From contig JAUVZF010000016.1 in NCBI GenBank assembly GCA_030602705.1, forward strand, positions 1 to 57,425: a stretch of 57,425 nucleotides of DNA, in the 5' to 3' direction. How positions within the stretch are numbered: the stretch's first letter is position 1; each line of letters starts with the position of its first letter. The DNA comes from Planctomycetota bacterium. GTDB taxonomy: Bacteria; Planctomycetota; Phycisphaerae; FEN-1346. Shown piece by piece: positions 27,964-36,554 of this stretch. Both the position numbers and the translations under genes were made by a program. The notes under the pieces were generated by a model. It worked only from the letters and a program-made list of their open reading frames with translations, had not been told where the DNA came from and searched no databases.

Positions 27964-29595
27964 ATGAAAATGCGGTATCTCGCGGCAACCCTCATGCTCC
28001 TGGCCGCCGGCCGGGCCGGCGCCGTCACCAAGGATGTCGAGGTCCTGCTCGTCGGCGTGGCCCCGCCGCTGCTGGTTCAGGCCCGGCGGGCGCTCGATGC
28101 CCTTGAGTCACACGCGGGGGGCAAGAAGCCGCTGAGCGACTCCGACGCCGCCCAGGCGGCGGCGGTCGTCATGCGTGCGGTCCGGTCGCTTCCCGCCAGC
28201 GACAAACTGCTCCTGCCGCGACTGCGCCGCCTCGAAAAGACGCACCAGGCCGACACCGTCCCGACAGCCAAGCGTCCGCTGACGTCGAAGAACCCCCTTG
28301 GCCGCCTGCTTCTCACCTTGCAGGTTCAGGAGACGAAGCGTGCCGCGCCCGAAAAGGTCCGCGCACACCCCGCCGCAGTTGAGTTCCCCGGCGCCGTGCC
28401 GGCCGACGCCAAGCGCGTCACACGCACGCTCCAGATCGACACACGGGTCAGCGACTGGCACAGCACCGGCCTCTACGCCGCGCCCGGCAAGGTGATAACC
28501 GTCACGGTACCCAAAACGGCGGCGGGGAAGAAACTGGCCGTCCGCATCGGCGCACACAAGGACCGGCTGTGGCGTCACGACCGATGGCGCCGGGCGCCGG
28601 AGATCTGCCGGCAGTTCCCGATTGACGGCCCGACGACGCGCGCGGCCAACGCCTTCGGCGGCCTGGTGTACGTCGTGGTGCCGCGCGAATGCGACCTCGG
28701 AACGATCAAGGTGACGATCCGCGGCGCCGTCGAGGCCCCGTATTACGTCCACGGGGTAACCGACCTCAAGCAGTGGCGCGAAGCGATTCGCAGCCGCCCT
28801 GCCCCGTGGGCGGAACTCGTGACGAAGAAGATCGTCCTGACGCTCCCCTCGAAGGTCGTCCGCGGCCTCGACGACCCGAAAGACGTCATGGACTTCTGGG
28901 ACCGCGTGATGGACGCCTGCGCCGAACTGGCCGCCCGGCCGCTCGACCGCCCCCGGCCGGAGCGGTACGTGCCGGACGTGCAGATCAGCGCGGGGTACAT
29001 GCACGCGGGCTACCCCATCATGACGCTGCTCGACATGCCGCCGGTCATGGTGGACAAAGCCCGCATGACCGCCAACAAGCACGGCGGCGTGTGGGGCCTG
29101 TTCCACGAGACCGGCCACAACCACCAGTCACGCGACTGGACGTTCGGCGGCACCGGCGAGGTCACCGTCAACCTGTTCACGATGTACGTCTTTGAGACGG
29201 TGTGCGGCATGGAGCCGACGAAGGCGCACGGCTCGATTTCCGATAAGGCCCGCGCCCGCAAGATGAAGACCTACTTCGCCGCCCCGGATTTTGAGAAGAA
29301 GTGGAAACGCGACCCGTTCCTCGGCCTCATCATGTACATCCAACTCAAAGAGTCCTTCGGCTGGGACGCCTTCAAGAAGGTCTTCGCCGAGTATCGCAAC
29401 CTGCCGAGGAACGAGCGCCCGAGGAGCGATGACGAGAAACGCGACCAGTGGATGGTCCGCCTCTCGCGGACCGTCGGACGGAACCTGGGGCCGTTCTTCC
29501 AGGCGTGGCGCGTGCCGACGAGCGAAAAAGCTCGCGCCTCGATCGCGAACCTGCCGACGTGGCTGCCGGAGAACTTCCCGCCGAAAACACCGTGA
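27964..29595 (+). CDS. Secreted M60-family (enhancin/mucinase-type) metallopeptidase
   Basis: 543 residues with signal peptide MKMRYLAATLMLLAAGRAGA. The C-terminal half is a peptidase M60 domain: strands YAAPGKVITVTVPKTAAGKKLAVRIGAH, IKVTIRGAVEAPYYVHG, then the gluzincin motif HETGH at residues 381-385 with Glu399 thirteen residues later, fitting HEXXH-X(8,28)-E. M60 enzymes are secreted and cleave mucins and other O-glycoproteins in characterised members. The first 180 residues have a helical part with no recognised domain. Placement between glycan-processing genes (fucosidases, sialidase, sulfatase) supports a glycoprotein target. Full length for the family. Confidence 0.9.
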   Translation: MKMRYLAATLMLLAAGRAGAVTKDVEVLLVGVAPPLLVQARRALDALESHAGGKKPLSDSDAAQAAAVVMRAVRSLPASDKLLLPRLRRLEKTHQADTVPTAKRPLTSKNPLGRLLLTLQVQETKRAAPEKVRAHPAAVEFPGAVPADAKRVTRTLQIDTRVSDWHSTGLYAAPGKVITVTVPKTAAGKKLAVRIGAHKDRLWRHDRWRRAPEICRQFPIDGPTTRAANAFGGLVYVVVPRECDLGTIKVTIRGAVEAPYYVHGVTDLKQWREAIRSRPAPWAELVTKKIVLTLPSKVVRGLDDPKDVMDFWDRVMDACAELAARPLDRPRPERYVPDVQISAGYMHAGYPIMTLLDMPPVMVDKARMTANKHGGVWGLFHETGHNHQSRDWTFGGTGEVTVNLFTMYVFETVCGMEPTKAHGSISDKARARKMKTYFAAPDFEKKWKRDPFLGLIMYIQLKESFGWDAFKKVFAEYRNLPRNERPRSDDEKRDQWMVRLSRTVGRNLGPFFQAWRVPTSEKARASIANLPTWLPENFPPKTP

Positions 29596-29598
29596 GTC

Positions 29599-29610
29599 AC
29601 TTTGTCAACT
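29599..29610. repeat. 12-bp repeat ACTTTGTCAACT, one of three
   Basis: Identical copies at 27896-27907 (same orientation) and 31779-31790 (inverted). The first two bracket the M60 gene, the last two bracket the YXWGXW gene. Confidence 0.6.
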
Positions 29611-29633
29611 TCGCATCGCTCCCCATGAGGATA

Positions 29634-29655
29634 GCGCGGCCCGTACGGGCCGCGC
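29634..29655. repeat. 22-bp perfect palindrome with GGCCCGTACGGGCC core
   Basis: Perfect dyad GCGCGGCCCGT with its reverse complement, centred on GTAC, 38 bases after the M60 stop. An identical palindrome lies 37 bases after the calpain gene stop (55787). May be a terminator or an element insertion site. Confidence 0.7.
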
Positions 29656-29851
29656 GGCGGCCAGGATTAGGCGCCGGCGACACAGACTGTTCACATCCCG
29701 GAATTATCGCCAGAATGAATGCAGTTCGCGGTCGTCTGCAATGGGAGGAAGGCCGGAAGGCGTTTCCGGCCGCCCGCCTGGCGCAGACAGCCACCAGGCT
29801 GCGTCGGGCCTCCGGCAACCGAAATCGGTACTCTGCGCAGGAGGACCTGCC

Positions 29852-31699
29852 ATGAACGCACGCAGAATCGCTGCACTCGCCATCGGCGCGGCGCTCGCGA
29901 CCCTCGGCGGCTGCAACAGCGCGAGGGGTGCGGCATCGCATGGCTACCCCGCGCTGCCCGCGCCGCCGCCGGCGCCGACCCATGCGCAGATCACAGAAGC
30001 GGCCCCCCAGCCCGGCGTCGAAGTCCTGACCCGCGGGCCGGTCCACGAGGCCTTCGCCGAACCGGTGTCCATGGACCAGTGTCCGACGCTCGTCGTCCCC
30101 TACGAACCGCCCGCGCCCCTTCAGGAAGCCCCGCCCGCGCTCGAGCCCCCCGATGCCCGCGCCCTGTGGATCCCGGGCTACTGGGCGTGGGACGACGACC
30201 GCAACAACTTCATCTGGCTCAGCGGCATCTGGCGCGTGCCGCCTCCCAACACCCGCTGGGTGCCGGGATACTGGAACCCCACCCCCGCCGGATACCAGTG
30301 GGTGCCCGGCTTCTGGCTGGCCACCGCAGCCCAGCCCATCGAGTACCTGCCCGCCCCGCCGCCGACCCTTGAGGCGGGGCCCGTCGGCATTGCCCCCACG
30401 CCCGACGCCATGTGGGTGCAGGGCTGCTGGATCCGCCAAGGCGGCCGCTACGCCTGGCGGCCGGGGTTCTGGGCCGCCGGAACGACCGACTGGATCTGGA
30501 TCCCCGCCTACTATGCCTGGACGCCGCGCGGCTACGTCTTCTGCCAGGGCTACTGGGACTACACGATCGGCGCGCGCGGCGTGCTCTTCGCGCCCGTCGC
30601 GTGCGACCTGGCCTTCTGCACGCGGCCAACCTTTGTCTACACACCGTCGATTGTCATCCGGCTGGAGATTCTGATCACCAGCCTCTTCGCTCGGCCGCGG
30701 TACCGCCACTACTACTTCGGAGACTACTATGATTCGCGGTACGCCCGCGTGGGAATCCACCCGTGGTTCGAGTACCGCAGAGACCGTCGCTGGTACGACC
30801 CCATCGGCGCACACATGCGATGGCGCCACCTCCGCGAGAACCCGCGGTGGGAGGACGACCTCCGCCGACAGTACGCCCGGCGTGCCGCAGGCCACGAATC
30901 CCGTCCGCCTCGCACGCTGGCAGCGCAACGGGCCGAACTGCGCCGGCACCCTGAACGTGCCCGCGACGCCCTGGCAGCGCCCTTCGCCGACGTGGCATCT
31001 CGCCGGACGCCGGTGCCGTCTGGAAACGTGCGCCAGGCCGACAGGCAGGTCTTCCTGGGGACGACCCGCCAGCCGCGCGAACGCGAGAGCGATATCCGCA
31101 GGCGCGCCGCCGCGACGCCGCGAATCGCCCCGGCCGTCAGGACGACCTCCCCCGCTACGTCCGCGCGAACCGACAGCAGCTCTCGCGATCGGGCCGCTGC
31201 GGCCCCGCCGGTCGCACGCCCCGCGGCACGCGTGTTCGAGCGAGATCGGCTCCGGCCCTTCACAACGCCGCGCGCGAAGAGCGAACCTAACACTCGGCCG
31301 CTCACGGCCCCTCGACAGACGGCCCCGGCGCCCGCCCCGGCACCCCGCGCGGAGAGAAGGGCCGAGCCTCAAAGGCCCAGCGCGCCCACCGTCCGCCGGC
31401 CGCCGGCCCCCGCGCCTGCGCCGAGTCGGCGTATGGAGAAAAGGCCGGAGTCTCAACGGCCTACCACACGCACCGTCCGTCAGCCAACCGCCCCCGCGCC
31501 TGCGCCGGCTCCGCGCGTGGTGAAACGGCCTGAGCCTCAGAAGGTCACGGTGGCCCCGATCCGCCGGCCGACTGCCCCCGCGCCTGCGCCGAGTCCGCGT
31601 GTGGAGAAAAGGCCGGAGTCTCAACGGCCTACCACACACCGTCCGTCGGCCAACCGCCGGGACGGCCCTCGGCCCCGCCGCGAGGAAGAGGAGGACTAA
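29852..31699 (+). CDS. YXWGXW-type repeat lipoprotein with Pro/Arg-rich tail
   Basis: 615 residues. Lipoprotein signal MNARRIAALAIGAALATLGGC (Cys21). From about residue 100 the chain is a series of aromatic repeats: ALWIPGYWAWDDDRNNFIWLSGIWRVPPPNTRWVPGYW, GYQWVPGFW, AMWVQGCWIRQGGRYAWRPGFW, the hallmark of YXWGXW-containing envelope proteins. A Tyr/Arg-rich segment (RPRYRHYYFGDYYDSRYARVG) follows, then a basic, disordered C-terminus with four tandem copies of about 27 residues of the type APAPAPSRRMEKRPESQRP (nucleotides about 31310-31650). Function unknown; the tail could bind polyanions. CAGGAGGACC fixes the start. Strong compositional bias separates it from its neighbours. Confidence 0.85.
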   Translation: MNARRIAALAIGAALATLGGCNSARGAASHGYPALPAPPPAPTHAQITEAAPQPGVEVLTRGPVHEAFAEPVSMDQCPTLVVPYEPPAPLQEAPPALEPPDARALWIPGYWAWDDDRNNFIWLSGIWRVPPPNTRWVPGYWNPTPAGYQWVPGFWLATAAQPIEYLPAPPPTLEAGPVGIAPTPDAMWVQGCWIRQGGRYAWRPGFWAAGTTDWIWIPAYYAWTPRGYVFCQGYWDYTIGARGVLFAPVACDLAFCTRPTFVYTPSIVIRLEILITSLFARPRYRHYYFGDYYDSRYARVGIHPWFEYRRDRRWYDPIGAHMRWRHLRENPRWEDDLRRQYARRAAGHESRPPRTLAAQRAELRRHPERARDALAAPFADVASRRTPVPSGNVRQADRQVFLGTTRQPRERESDIRRRAAATPRIAPAVRTTSPATSARTDSSSRDRAAAAPPVARPAARVFERDRLRPFTTPRAKSEPNTRPLTAPRQTAPAPAPAPRAERRAEPQRPSAPTVRRPPAPAPAPSRRMEKRPESQRPTTRTVRQPTAPAPAPAPRVVKRPEPQKVTVAPIRRPTAPAPAPSPRVEKRPESQRPTTHRPSANRRDGPRPRREEEED

Positions 31700-32083
31700 C
31701 CGGTCCGACAGGAATCCTGCGCGGTTCGCCGGCGGCCAGGATTGGCCGCCGCGCTACCACTTACCCGGATCGGAGGGAAGTTGACAAAGTAGCACGTGAA
31801 AGGAACTGCGCGGGTCCGGAAGCCCTAATCCGCCGCAAGCCGACACTCGCCCCACACCGCATCCACCACCATCTTGCCCGCCACAAACCCCCTCATCGCA
31901 ATCCGTCGATGCCTCCTTGAAGCATCAGGCCAGGCCGTCGCCCGAAGCCGGCACCGCGCTGCCGGTGATTCGGCTTGCATCGCGGGTGCGGCCGGCGAGA
32001 ATGGGGTCGCCGGAGACGAATCGCTCGGCCGGGTATGCAGCCGCGCGGCCTCGCGAATCTGGAGACGCTGACGGAGGCACGGA
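31700..32083. other. Intergenic region, possible gene relic
   Basis: No intact gene. On the minus strand about 31828-31900 reads IAMRGFVAGKMVVDAVWGEC and ends at a stop, which looks like a protein C-terminus, but I cannot name a family and no upstream part is found. An inverted 12-bp repeat lies at 31779-31790. Confidence 0.35.
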
Positions 32084-33730
32084 ATGGCCGGATTGGAAAC
32101 CTGGGACTGGATCGTCATCGGCCTCTACTTCCTGGCCCTGGTTGTGATCGTCTGGTGGTCGTCAAGGCGGCAGCGGTCGGCGGCGGACTACTTCCTGGCC
32201 AGCCGCAATATCGGCTGGTTCGTCATCGGGGCGTCGCTGTTCGCGTCGAACATCGGGTCGGAGCACATCGTCGGGCTGGCCGGTTCGGGCGCCAAGAGCG
32301 GCATGGCCATGGCCCACTACGAGTTGCACGCATGGTGCCTGCTCGTCCTGGGTTGGGTGTTCGTGCCGTTCTACAGCCGGGCCGCCGTGTACACCATGCC
32401 CGAGTTCCTCGAGCGGCGGTACAACTCGGCGTCGCGATGGATCCTGTCGCTGGTCAGCCTCGTGGCGTACGTGTTCACGAAGGTAAGCGTGACGGTTTAC
32501 GCAGGGGGCGTCGTCTTCGCCACGCTGCTGCCGCAAGGCACGTTCGGCCCGCTCGACAATTTCTGGGTCGGGGCCGTCAGCGTCGTCGTGCTGACCGGCA
32601 TCTACACGGTACTCGGCGGCCTTCGGGCCGTCGTCTACACCGACGCCCTGCAGGCGGTTGTGCTGATCGTCGGGTCGGTCGTCGTCACGATCATGGGCCT
32701 CTCGGCGCTCGGCGGCTGGGGGGAGTTGCGCGAAGCGTGCGGGAGCCAGTACTTCAACCTGTGGCGGCCGGCCAGCGACCCCGACTTCCCCTGGGCGGGC
32801 ATCCTTTTCGGCGCGCCCATCGTCGGCCTGTGGTACTGGTGTACCGACCAATACATCGTCCAACGGACGCTGGCGGCCCGTAACATGCGACAGGCTCGCC
32901 GTGGCACGATTTTCGGCGCGTACCTGAAACTCTCGCCCGTCTTCATCTTCATCGTGCCGGGGATGATCGCCTACGCGCTGGCCCAGTCCGGAAAACTCCA
33001 ACTGGAAAGCCCGGACCAGGCGTTCCCGGTACTGGTGCAGACGTTGCTGCCGGTGGGGCTGAGGGGTCTGGTCGTGGGCGGTCTGTTGGCGGCCCTGATG
33101 AGTTCCCTCTCGTCGCTGTTCAACTCGTGCTCGACGCTGTTCACGGTGGACATCTACGAGAAACTCCGCCCGGAGGCATCGGAGCGGACGCTCGTTCGCG
33201 TGGGACGCATCGCCACGGCGGTGATCGTGGTGCTCGGCATCGTCTGGATTCCCGTGATGAAATACGTCTCGGGAGCGCTTTACGAGTACCTTCAGACCGT
33301 GCAGGCCTACCTGGCGCCGCCGATTACGGCCGCCTTCTTCCTGGGCGTGTTCTTCCGTCGCATCAACGGCGCGGGGGCCGTCGCGGGGATGATCTGCGGC
33401 TTCATCCTCGGCATGGCCAAACTGGCGGTCCAGATCCTGGCGGGAGTGGAATCGGTGGCGCCCAGCCTGCCTACCTTCCTCATTGAGTTCGGCACGTTCA
33501 ACTTCCTATACTTCTGCCTCGTTCTCTTCGCCATCAGCGTCATCATCATGGTCGTGGTGAGCCTGTTGACCTCCAGGCCGCCGGCCGAAAAAATCGAGGG
33601 ACTCACGTTCGCCACCGTGACCGCCACCGGGAAGGAAGAGACCCGCAGAACGTGGAACAAGTGGGACGTGGTCCACACGATCATCATCCTCAGCATCATC
33701 GCTGCAGTCTACCTCTACTTCACCGGCTAG
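32084..33730 (+). CDS. Sodium:solute symporter (SSS family)
   Basis: 548 residues with about 14 hydrophobic segments, starting WDWIVIGLYFLALVVIVWW and the family motif RRQRSAADYFLASRNIGWFVIGASLFASNIGSEHIVGLAGSGA. Other family marks: YVFTKVSVTVYAGG, GGLRAVVYTDALQAVVLIVGS, and GLVVGGLLAALMSSLSSLFNSCSTLFTVDIY, which carries the conserved sodium-site serines. SSS carriers (SglT group) bring sugars such as glucose, galactose, fucose or sialic acid in with Na+. Location among glycan-degrading enzymes suggests it imports a released monosaccharide. GGAGGCACGGA precedes the ATG. It converges with the second GH95 gene. Confidence 0.93.
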   Translation: MAGLETWDWIVIGLYFLALVVIVWWSSRRQRSAADYFLASRNIGWFVIGASLFASNIGSEHIVGLAGSGAKSGMAMAHYELHAWCLLVLGWVFVPFYSRAAVYTMPEFLERRYNSASRWILSLVSLVAYVFTKVSVTVYAGGVVFATLLPQGTFGPLDNFWVGAVSVVVLTGIYTVLGGLRAVVYTDALQAVVLIVGSVVVTIMGLSALGGWGELREACGSQYFNLWRPASDPDFPWAGILFGAPIVGLWYWCTDQYIVQRTLAARNMRQARRGTIFGAYLKLSPVFIFIVPGMIAYALAQSGKLQLESPDQAFPVLVQTLLPVGLRGLVVGGLLAALMSSLSSLFNSCSTLFTVDIYEKLRPEASERTLVRVGRIATAVIVVLGIVWIPVMKYVSGALYEYLQTVQAYLAPPITAAFFLGVFFRRINGAGAVAGMICGFILGMAKLAVQILAGVESVAPSLPTFLIEFGTFNFLYFCLVLFAISVIIMVVVSLLTSRPPAEKIEGLTFATVTATGKEETRRTWNKWDVVHTIIILSIIAAVYLYFTG

Positions 33731-33793
33731 GGCAATTCACGAGCACTTGGCTGCGCATCTCCACTCCCATCGATTCCACCCCCGGTGACGGCC

Positions 33794-36076
33794 CTACCTG
33801 CTGCCACGAGGTTCCTCCTTGGGCCGGATGACATACGTACCCCCGCTGCGAGTGGCAAAGCGGACGCTCCCATTCGGGCCTGGCTGTGTTTTGAGAGTCT
33901 CGCCGTCAGCATGCACGGTTACCGGAGTCGGGGCCAGCACCGTGCACGGGCAGCCGGCCAGCGAGCGGACGACGGCCTGCGTCAACTTGCCTTCTTTCCA
34001 GACGATGTCCACCTCAAAGCCGCCGCGGGCACGCAGGCCCTTGACGGAGCCGGTTGACCACGCCTTCGGCAGCGCGGGCAGGAGATGGACCAGGCCAAGG
34101 TGGCTCTGAAGGAGCATCTCGCACACACCGGCGGTGCCGCCGAAGTTGCCGTCGATCTGAAAAACTCTGCCAGGCCAACATGCGTTGAAGAAGTTGGGAA
34201 AGGCGTTGCGGCCGACCAGGCGGGCGTAATACCCATAGGCCTGCTCGCCGTCGAGCAGCCGAGCCCAGAGAGCCACCTTCCAGGCATTGCTCCACCCCAC
34301 GTCGCCCTCGGAGCCGCGCGCCGAGAGCGATTTCGCCGCTGCGGCTGACAACTCGGGCGTCGCCGCCGGCGAGATCTGTCTTCCCGAGAAGACCGCAAAC
34401 ATGTGGGAAACATGACGGTGATGGTCGTTCGGGTCGTCGCGGTCCACCATCCACTCCTGGAGTTGCCCCCACTTGCCGATCCGGGGCCCGAGCAGCCTGT
34501 CGCGCATGTCGGCAATCTTGTCGCGGTGTTCCCGGTCGATCCCGAGCGCATCAGCGGCCTCGATGGTGTTGGTGAACAGGTCCCAGATCAGTTGCTGCTC
34601 GTGCGACACACCATCTTCGGTGGGTCCGTGTTCCGGCGACCATCCCTTAGGCGCCACGAGCCGACCGTCCGGCAGCGCCGTCAGGCGTTGCTCCCAGAAC
34701 GCGCAGGCCTCCTTGAGGATAGGGTAGGCGACGTTCTTCAGGTAATCCTTGTCCAACGTGAAGGCGTAGTGTTCCCAGAGATGCTGGCAATACCAGGCGT
34801 TGCCGGGCGGATACCACCGCCAGCCGAGGCCGCCATAGATGTTCTGCGAATAACGGACCGTCCAGCCGCCCACGGGCTTGGAGTCGAGCCTGAACTCCTT
34901 GGCCGCCGCTGTCGCCTTCTTCCAAGGCTCGTATTGGTCTCGCAGGAAATCGAGGAGCGGCTCGTGGCACTCCGACAGGTTGGATGGCTCCGCCGGCCAG
35001 TAGTTCATCTCGACGTTGATGTCGGCGTGGTAATCGCTGTGCCACGGCGGATTGTTCTTGTCGTTCCAGAGGCCCTGAAGGTTGGCAGGCAGGCTGCCCG
35101 GGCGGGAACAGGAGATCAGCAGATAGCGGCCGAACTGGAAGAACAGGTTCTCCAGTTCCGGGGCCTTCCCGCCGCGCCGATACGCCGCGAGACGCTCATC
35201 TGCCGGCAGGGCGGCGACCTGCTCTTCCGTTCGCCCCACGTCCAACGCGACGCGGTTGAACAGATGCTGGTAGTCCTTGACGTGACGGGCGCGGAGCGTC
35301 TCATAGGGCTTGGCCGCTGCGGCGTTCACCTGCCGAGTGAGCCGCTCGTGCGGGTGTGGCCCGCGCCATTTCTGTTCGTGCCGGTTGGCGTAGTTCGTGC
35401 CGGCGGCCAGGATGATGGTCAGGCCGTCGGCGTTTCGGAAGCCGATGGCCCCATCGGCCGCCTGCACGCTGCCGCCCTCGTTGACGACCAGCACCTGGGC
35501 CTCATATGCGAGACCGTTTTTCAGGGCGCCGGAGGCGGTCAGCCTGCCCTCCCCGGCGGCGATCGTGGCCTCGTGGGCGTCGGTCAGCCGGACGCTGCCG
35601 GTGTAGTGGCCGGGCTTGTCGGCGGTGAGGCGAAACACCATCACCTGGTCCGGGTAACTGGAGAAGTACTCTCGCCGGTACCGGACGCCGCCCGCGGTGT
35701 ACGCGACGCCCGCGACGGCCTCGTGGATGTCGAGTTGGCGGCGGTAATCGCGGCAGTCGCTCTGCCCGCCGCTCAACTCGATGGTCACGTCGCCGAAGGT
35801 CTGATAGGCCCCCATCGTTTTGTAGTTGCCGGAGGGGTTCTCGTCGCCGGTCCAGAGGCTGTCTTCGTTGAACTGGATGCGTTCGGTGTCGAGGCCGCCG
35901 AAGATCATGGCGCCCAGGCTGCCGTTTCCGATGGGCAGCGCCTCGGTCATCCATTTCTTGGCTGGCGCGCGGTACCAGAGGACGGACGACGCCGATGACG
36001 CCGGAGGCTCCGCCGCCTTGGCTGCGATTGCCGCCAGAAGCAGACACACTGCCGTCGAGATCACGCGTTTCTTCAT
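33794..36076 (-). CDS. GH95 family alpha-L-fucosidase (second copy)
   Basis: 760 residues with a cleavable signal peptide ([21 protein letters not shown]), so periplasmic or secreted, unlike the lipoprotein paralogue near 5 kb. Family marks: [78 protein letters not shown]. The DINVEMNYW segment has Asp where many members have the first Asn of NINTEMNYW, while the second Asn and the QIDGNFG Asp are kept; this might shift specificity from fucose toward galactose (inference). AAGGAAACC precedes the ATG at 36076. It may be co-regulated with the convergent symporter and the upstream sulfatase. Confidence 0.92.
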   Translation of the reverse strand: MKKRVISTAVCLLLAAIAAKAAEPPASSASSVLWYRAPAKKWMTEALPIGNGSLGAMIFGGLDTERIQFNEDSLWTGDENPSGNYKTMGAYQTFGDVTIELSGGQSDCRDYRRQLDIHEAVAGVAYTAGGVRYRREYFSSYPDQVMVFRLTADKPGHYTGSVRLTDAHEATIAAGEGRLTASGALKNGLAYEAQVLVVNEGGSVQAADGAIGFRNADGLTIILAAGTNYANRHEQKWRGPHPHERLTRQVNAAAAKPYETLRARHVKDYQHLFNRVALDVGRTEEQVAALPADERLAAYRRGGKAPELENLFFQFGRYLLISCSRPGSLPANLQGLWNDKNNPPWHSDYHADINVEMNYWPAEPSNLSECHEPLLDFLRDQYEPWKKATAAAKEFRLDSKPVGGWTVRYSQNIYGGLGWRWYPPGNAWYCQHLWEHYAFTLDKDYLKNVAYPILKEACAFWEQRLTALPDGRLVAPKGWSPEHGPTEDGVSHEQQLIWDLFTNTIEAADALGIDREHRDKIADMRDRLLGPRIGKWGQLQEWMVDRDDPNDHHRHVSHMFAVFSGRQISPAATPELSAAAAKSLSARGSEGDVGWSNAWKVALWARLLDGEQAYGYYARLVGRNAFPNFFNACWPGRVFQIDGNFGGTAGVCEMLLQSHLGLVHLLPALPKAWSTGSVKGLRARGGFEVDIVWKEGKLTQAVVRSLAGCPCTVLAPTPVTVHADGETLKTQPGPNGSVRFATRSGGTYVIRPKEEPRGSR

Positions 36077-36141
36077 GCGGGTTTCCTTGCCCGGTGCGCC
36101 GGCACATTTCCGCAACCGCAAGATCATACGCTTTCCGGATT

Positions 36142-36438
36142 CCCTTTGCCACGCTCCTCGCGAAGCCGGCCGTCGAGCACGTCAGCACCATTGCCACCGC
36201 GAAGCCGATCGATCCGTTCAAGGGCTGGCGGATCGGCTCGCCCCCGCTCTGGTATCCGACCCACTCGACGGCCTACTACGTGGGCGTGACCGGCAAGCGG
36301 TTTACATCTGTCTCCTGCGTGGGGTTCCGCGGGAACTTCCCCTCCCTTCAACCCGGCGCCAACAGGCACAACAACCCCTTCTCCGACGAGATCGCCCTGT
36401 TCCGGACCCGTGACGGCGGCGCGTCACGCATGTCGAAG
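36142..36438 (+). pseudogene. Gfo/Idh/MocA oxidoreductase, middle fragment
   Basis: Plus-strand reading gives KPIDPFKGWRIGSPPLWYPT, then HSTAYYVGVTGKRFTSVSCV, then NPFSDEIALFRTRDGGASRM. This is the substrate-domain segment of Gfo/Idh/MocA proteins (PTHSTAYYVGVTG is typical). There is no N-terminal Rossmann domain and no start, and the homology stops abruptly after GGASRM. A relic left by deletion. Confidence 0.75.
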
Positions 36439-36469
36439 TTAAGGGCCGTGCGCGGACGCGTCGTGGAGA

Positions 36470-36554
36470 CGGGCCGCTCCCGACAGGCCTGGTCGACGCC
36501 GTAGCCACCCATCCCCCCGCAGCCGACGACCGCCACGCCGAGTTTCGGACCGGG
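36470..36554 (-). pseudogene. Oxidoreductase N-terminal fragment (Rossmann motif only)
   Basis: Directly after the sulfatase stop and in the same frame, the minus strand reads KLGVAVVGCGGMGGYGVDQA, the dinucleotide-binding start of a Gfo/Idh/MocA protein, then loses similarity after about 25 codons. It probably was the gene following the sulfatase in an operon, and may be the lost head of another copy of the family; the plus-strand fragment next to it is from a gene in opposite orientation. Confidence 0.6.

Noticed and set aside
31825..32118. Minus-strand ORF upstream of the symporter
   Set aside because: Only its last 20 codons look protein-like; mentioned as a possible relic, not called as a gene.
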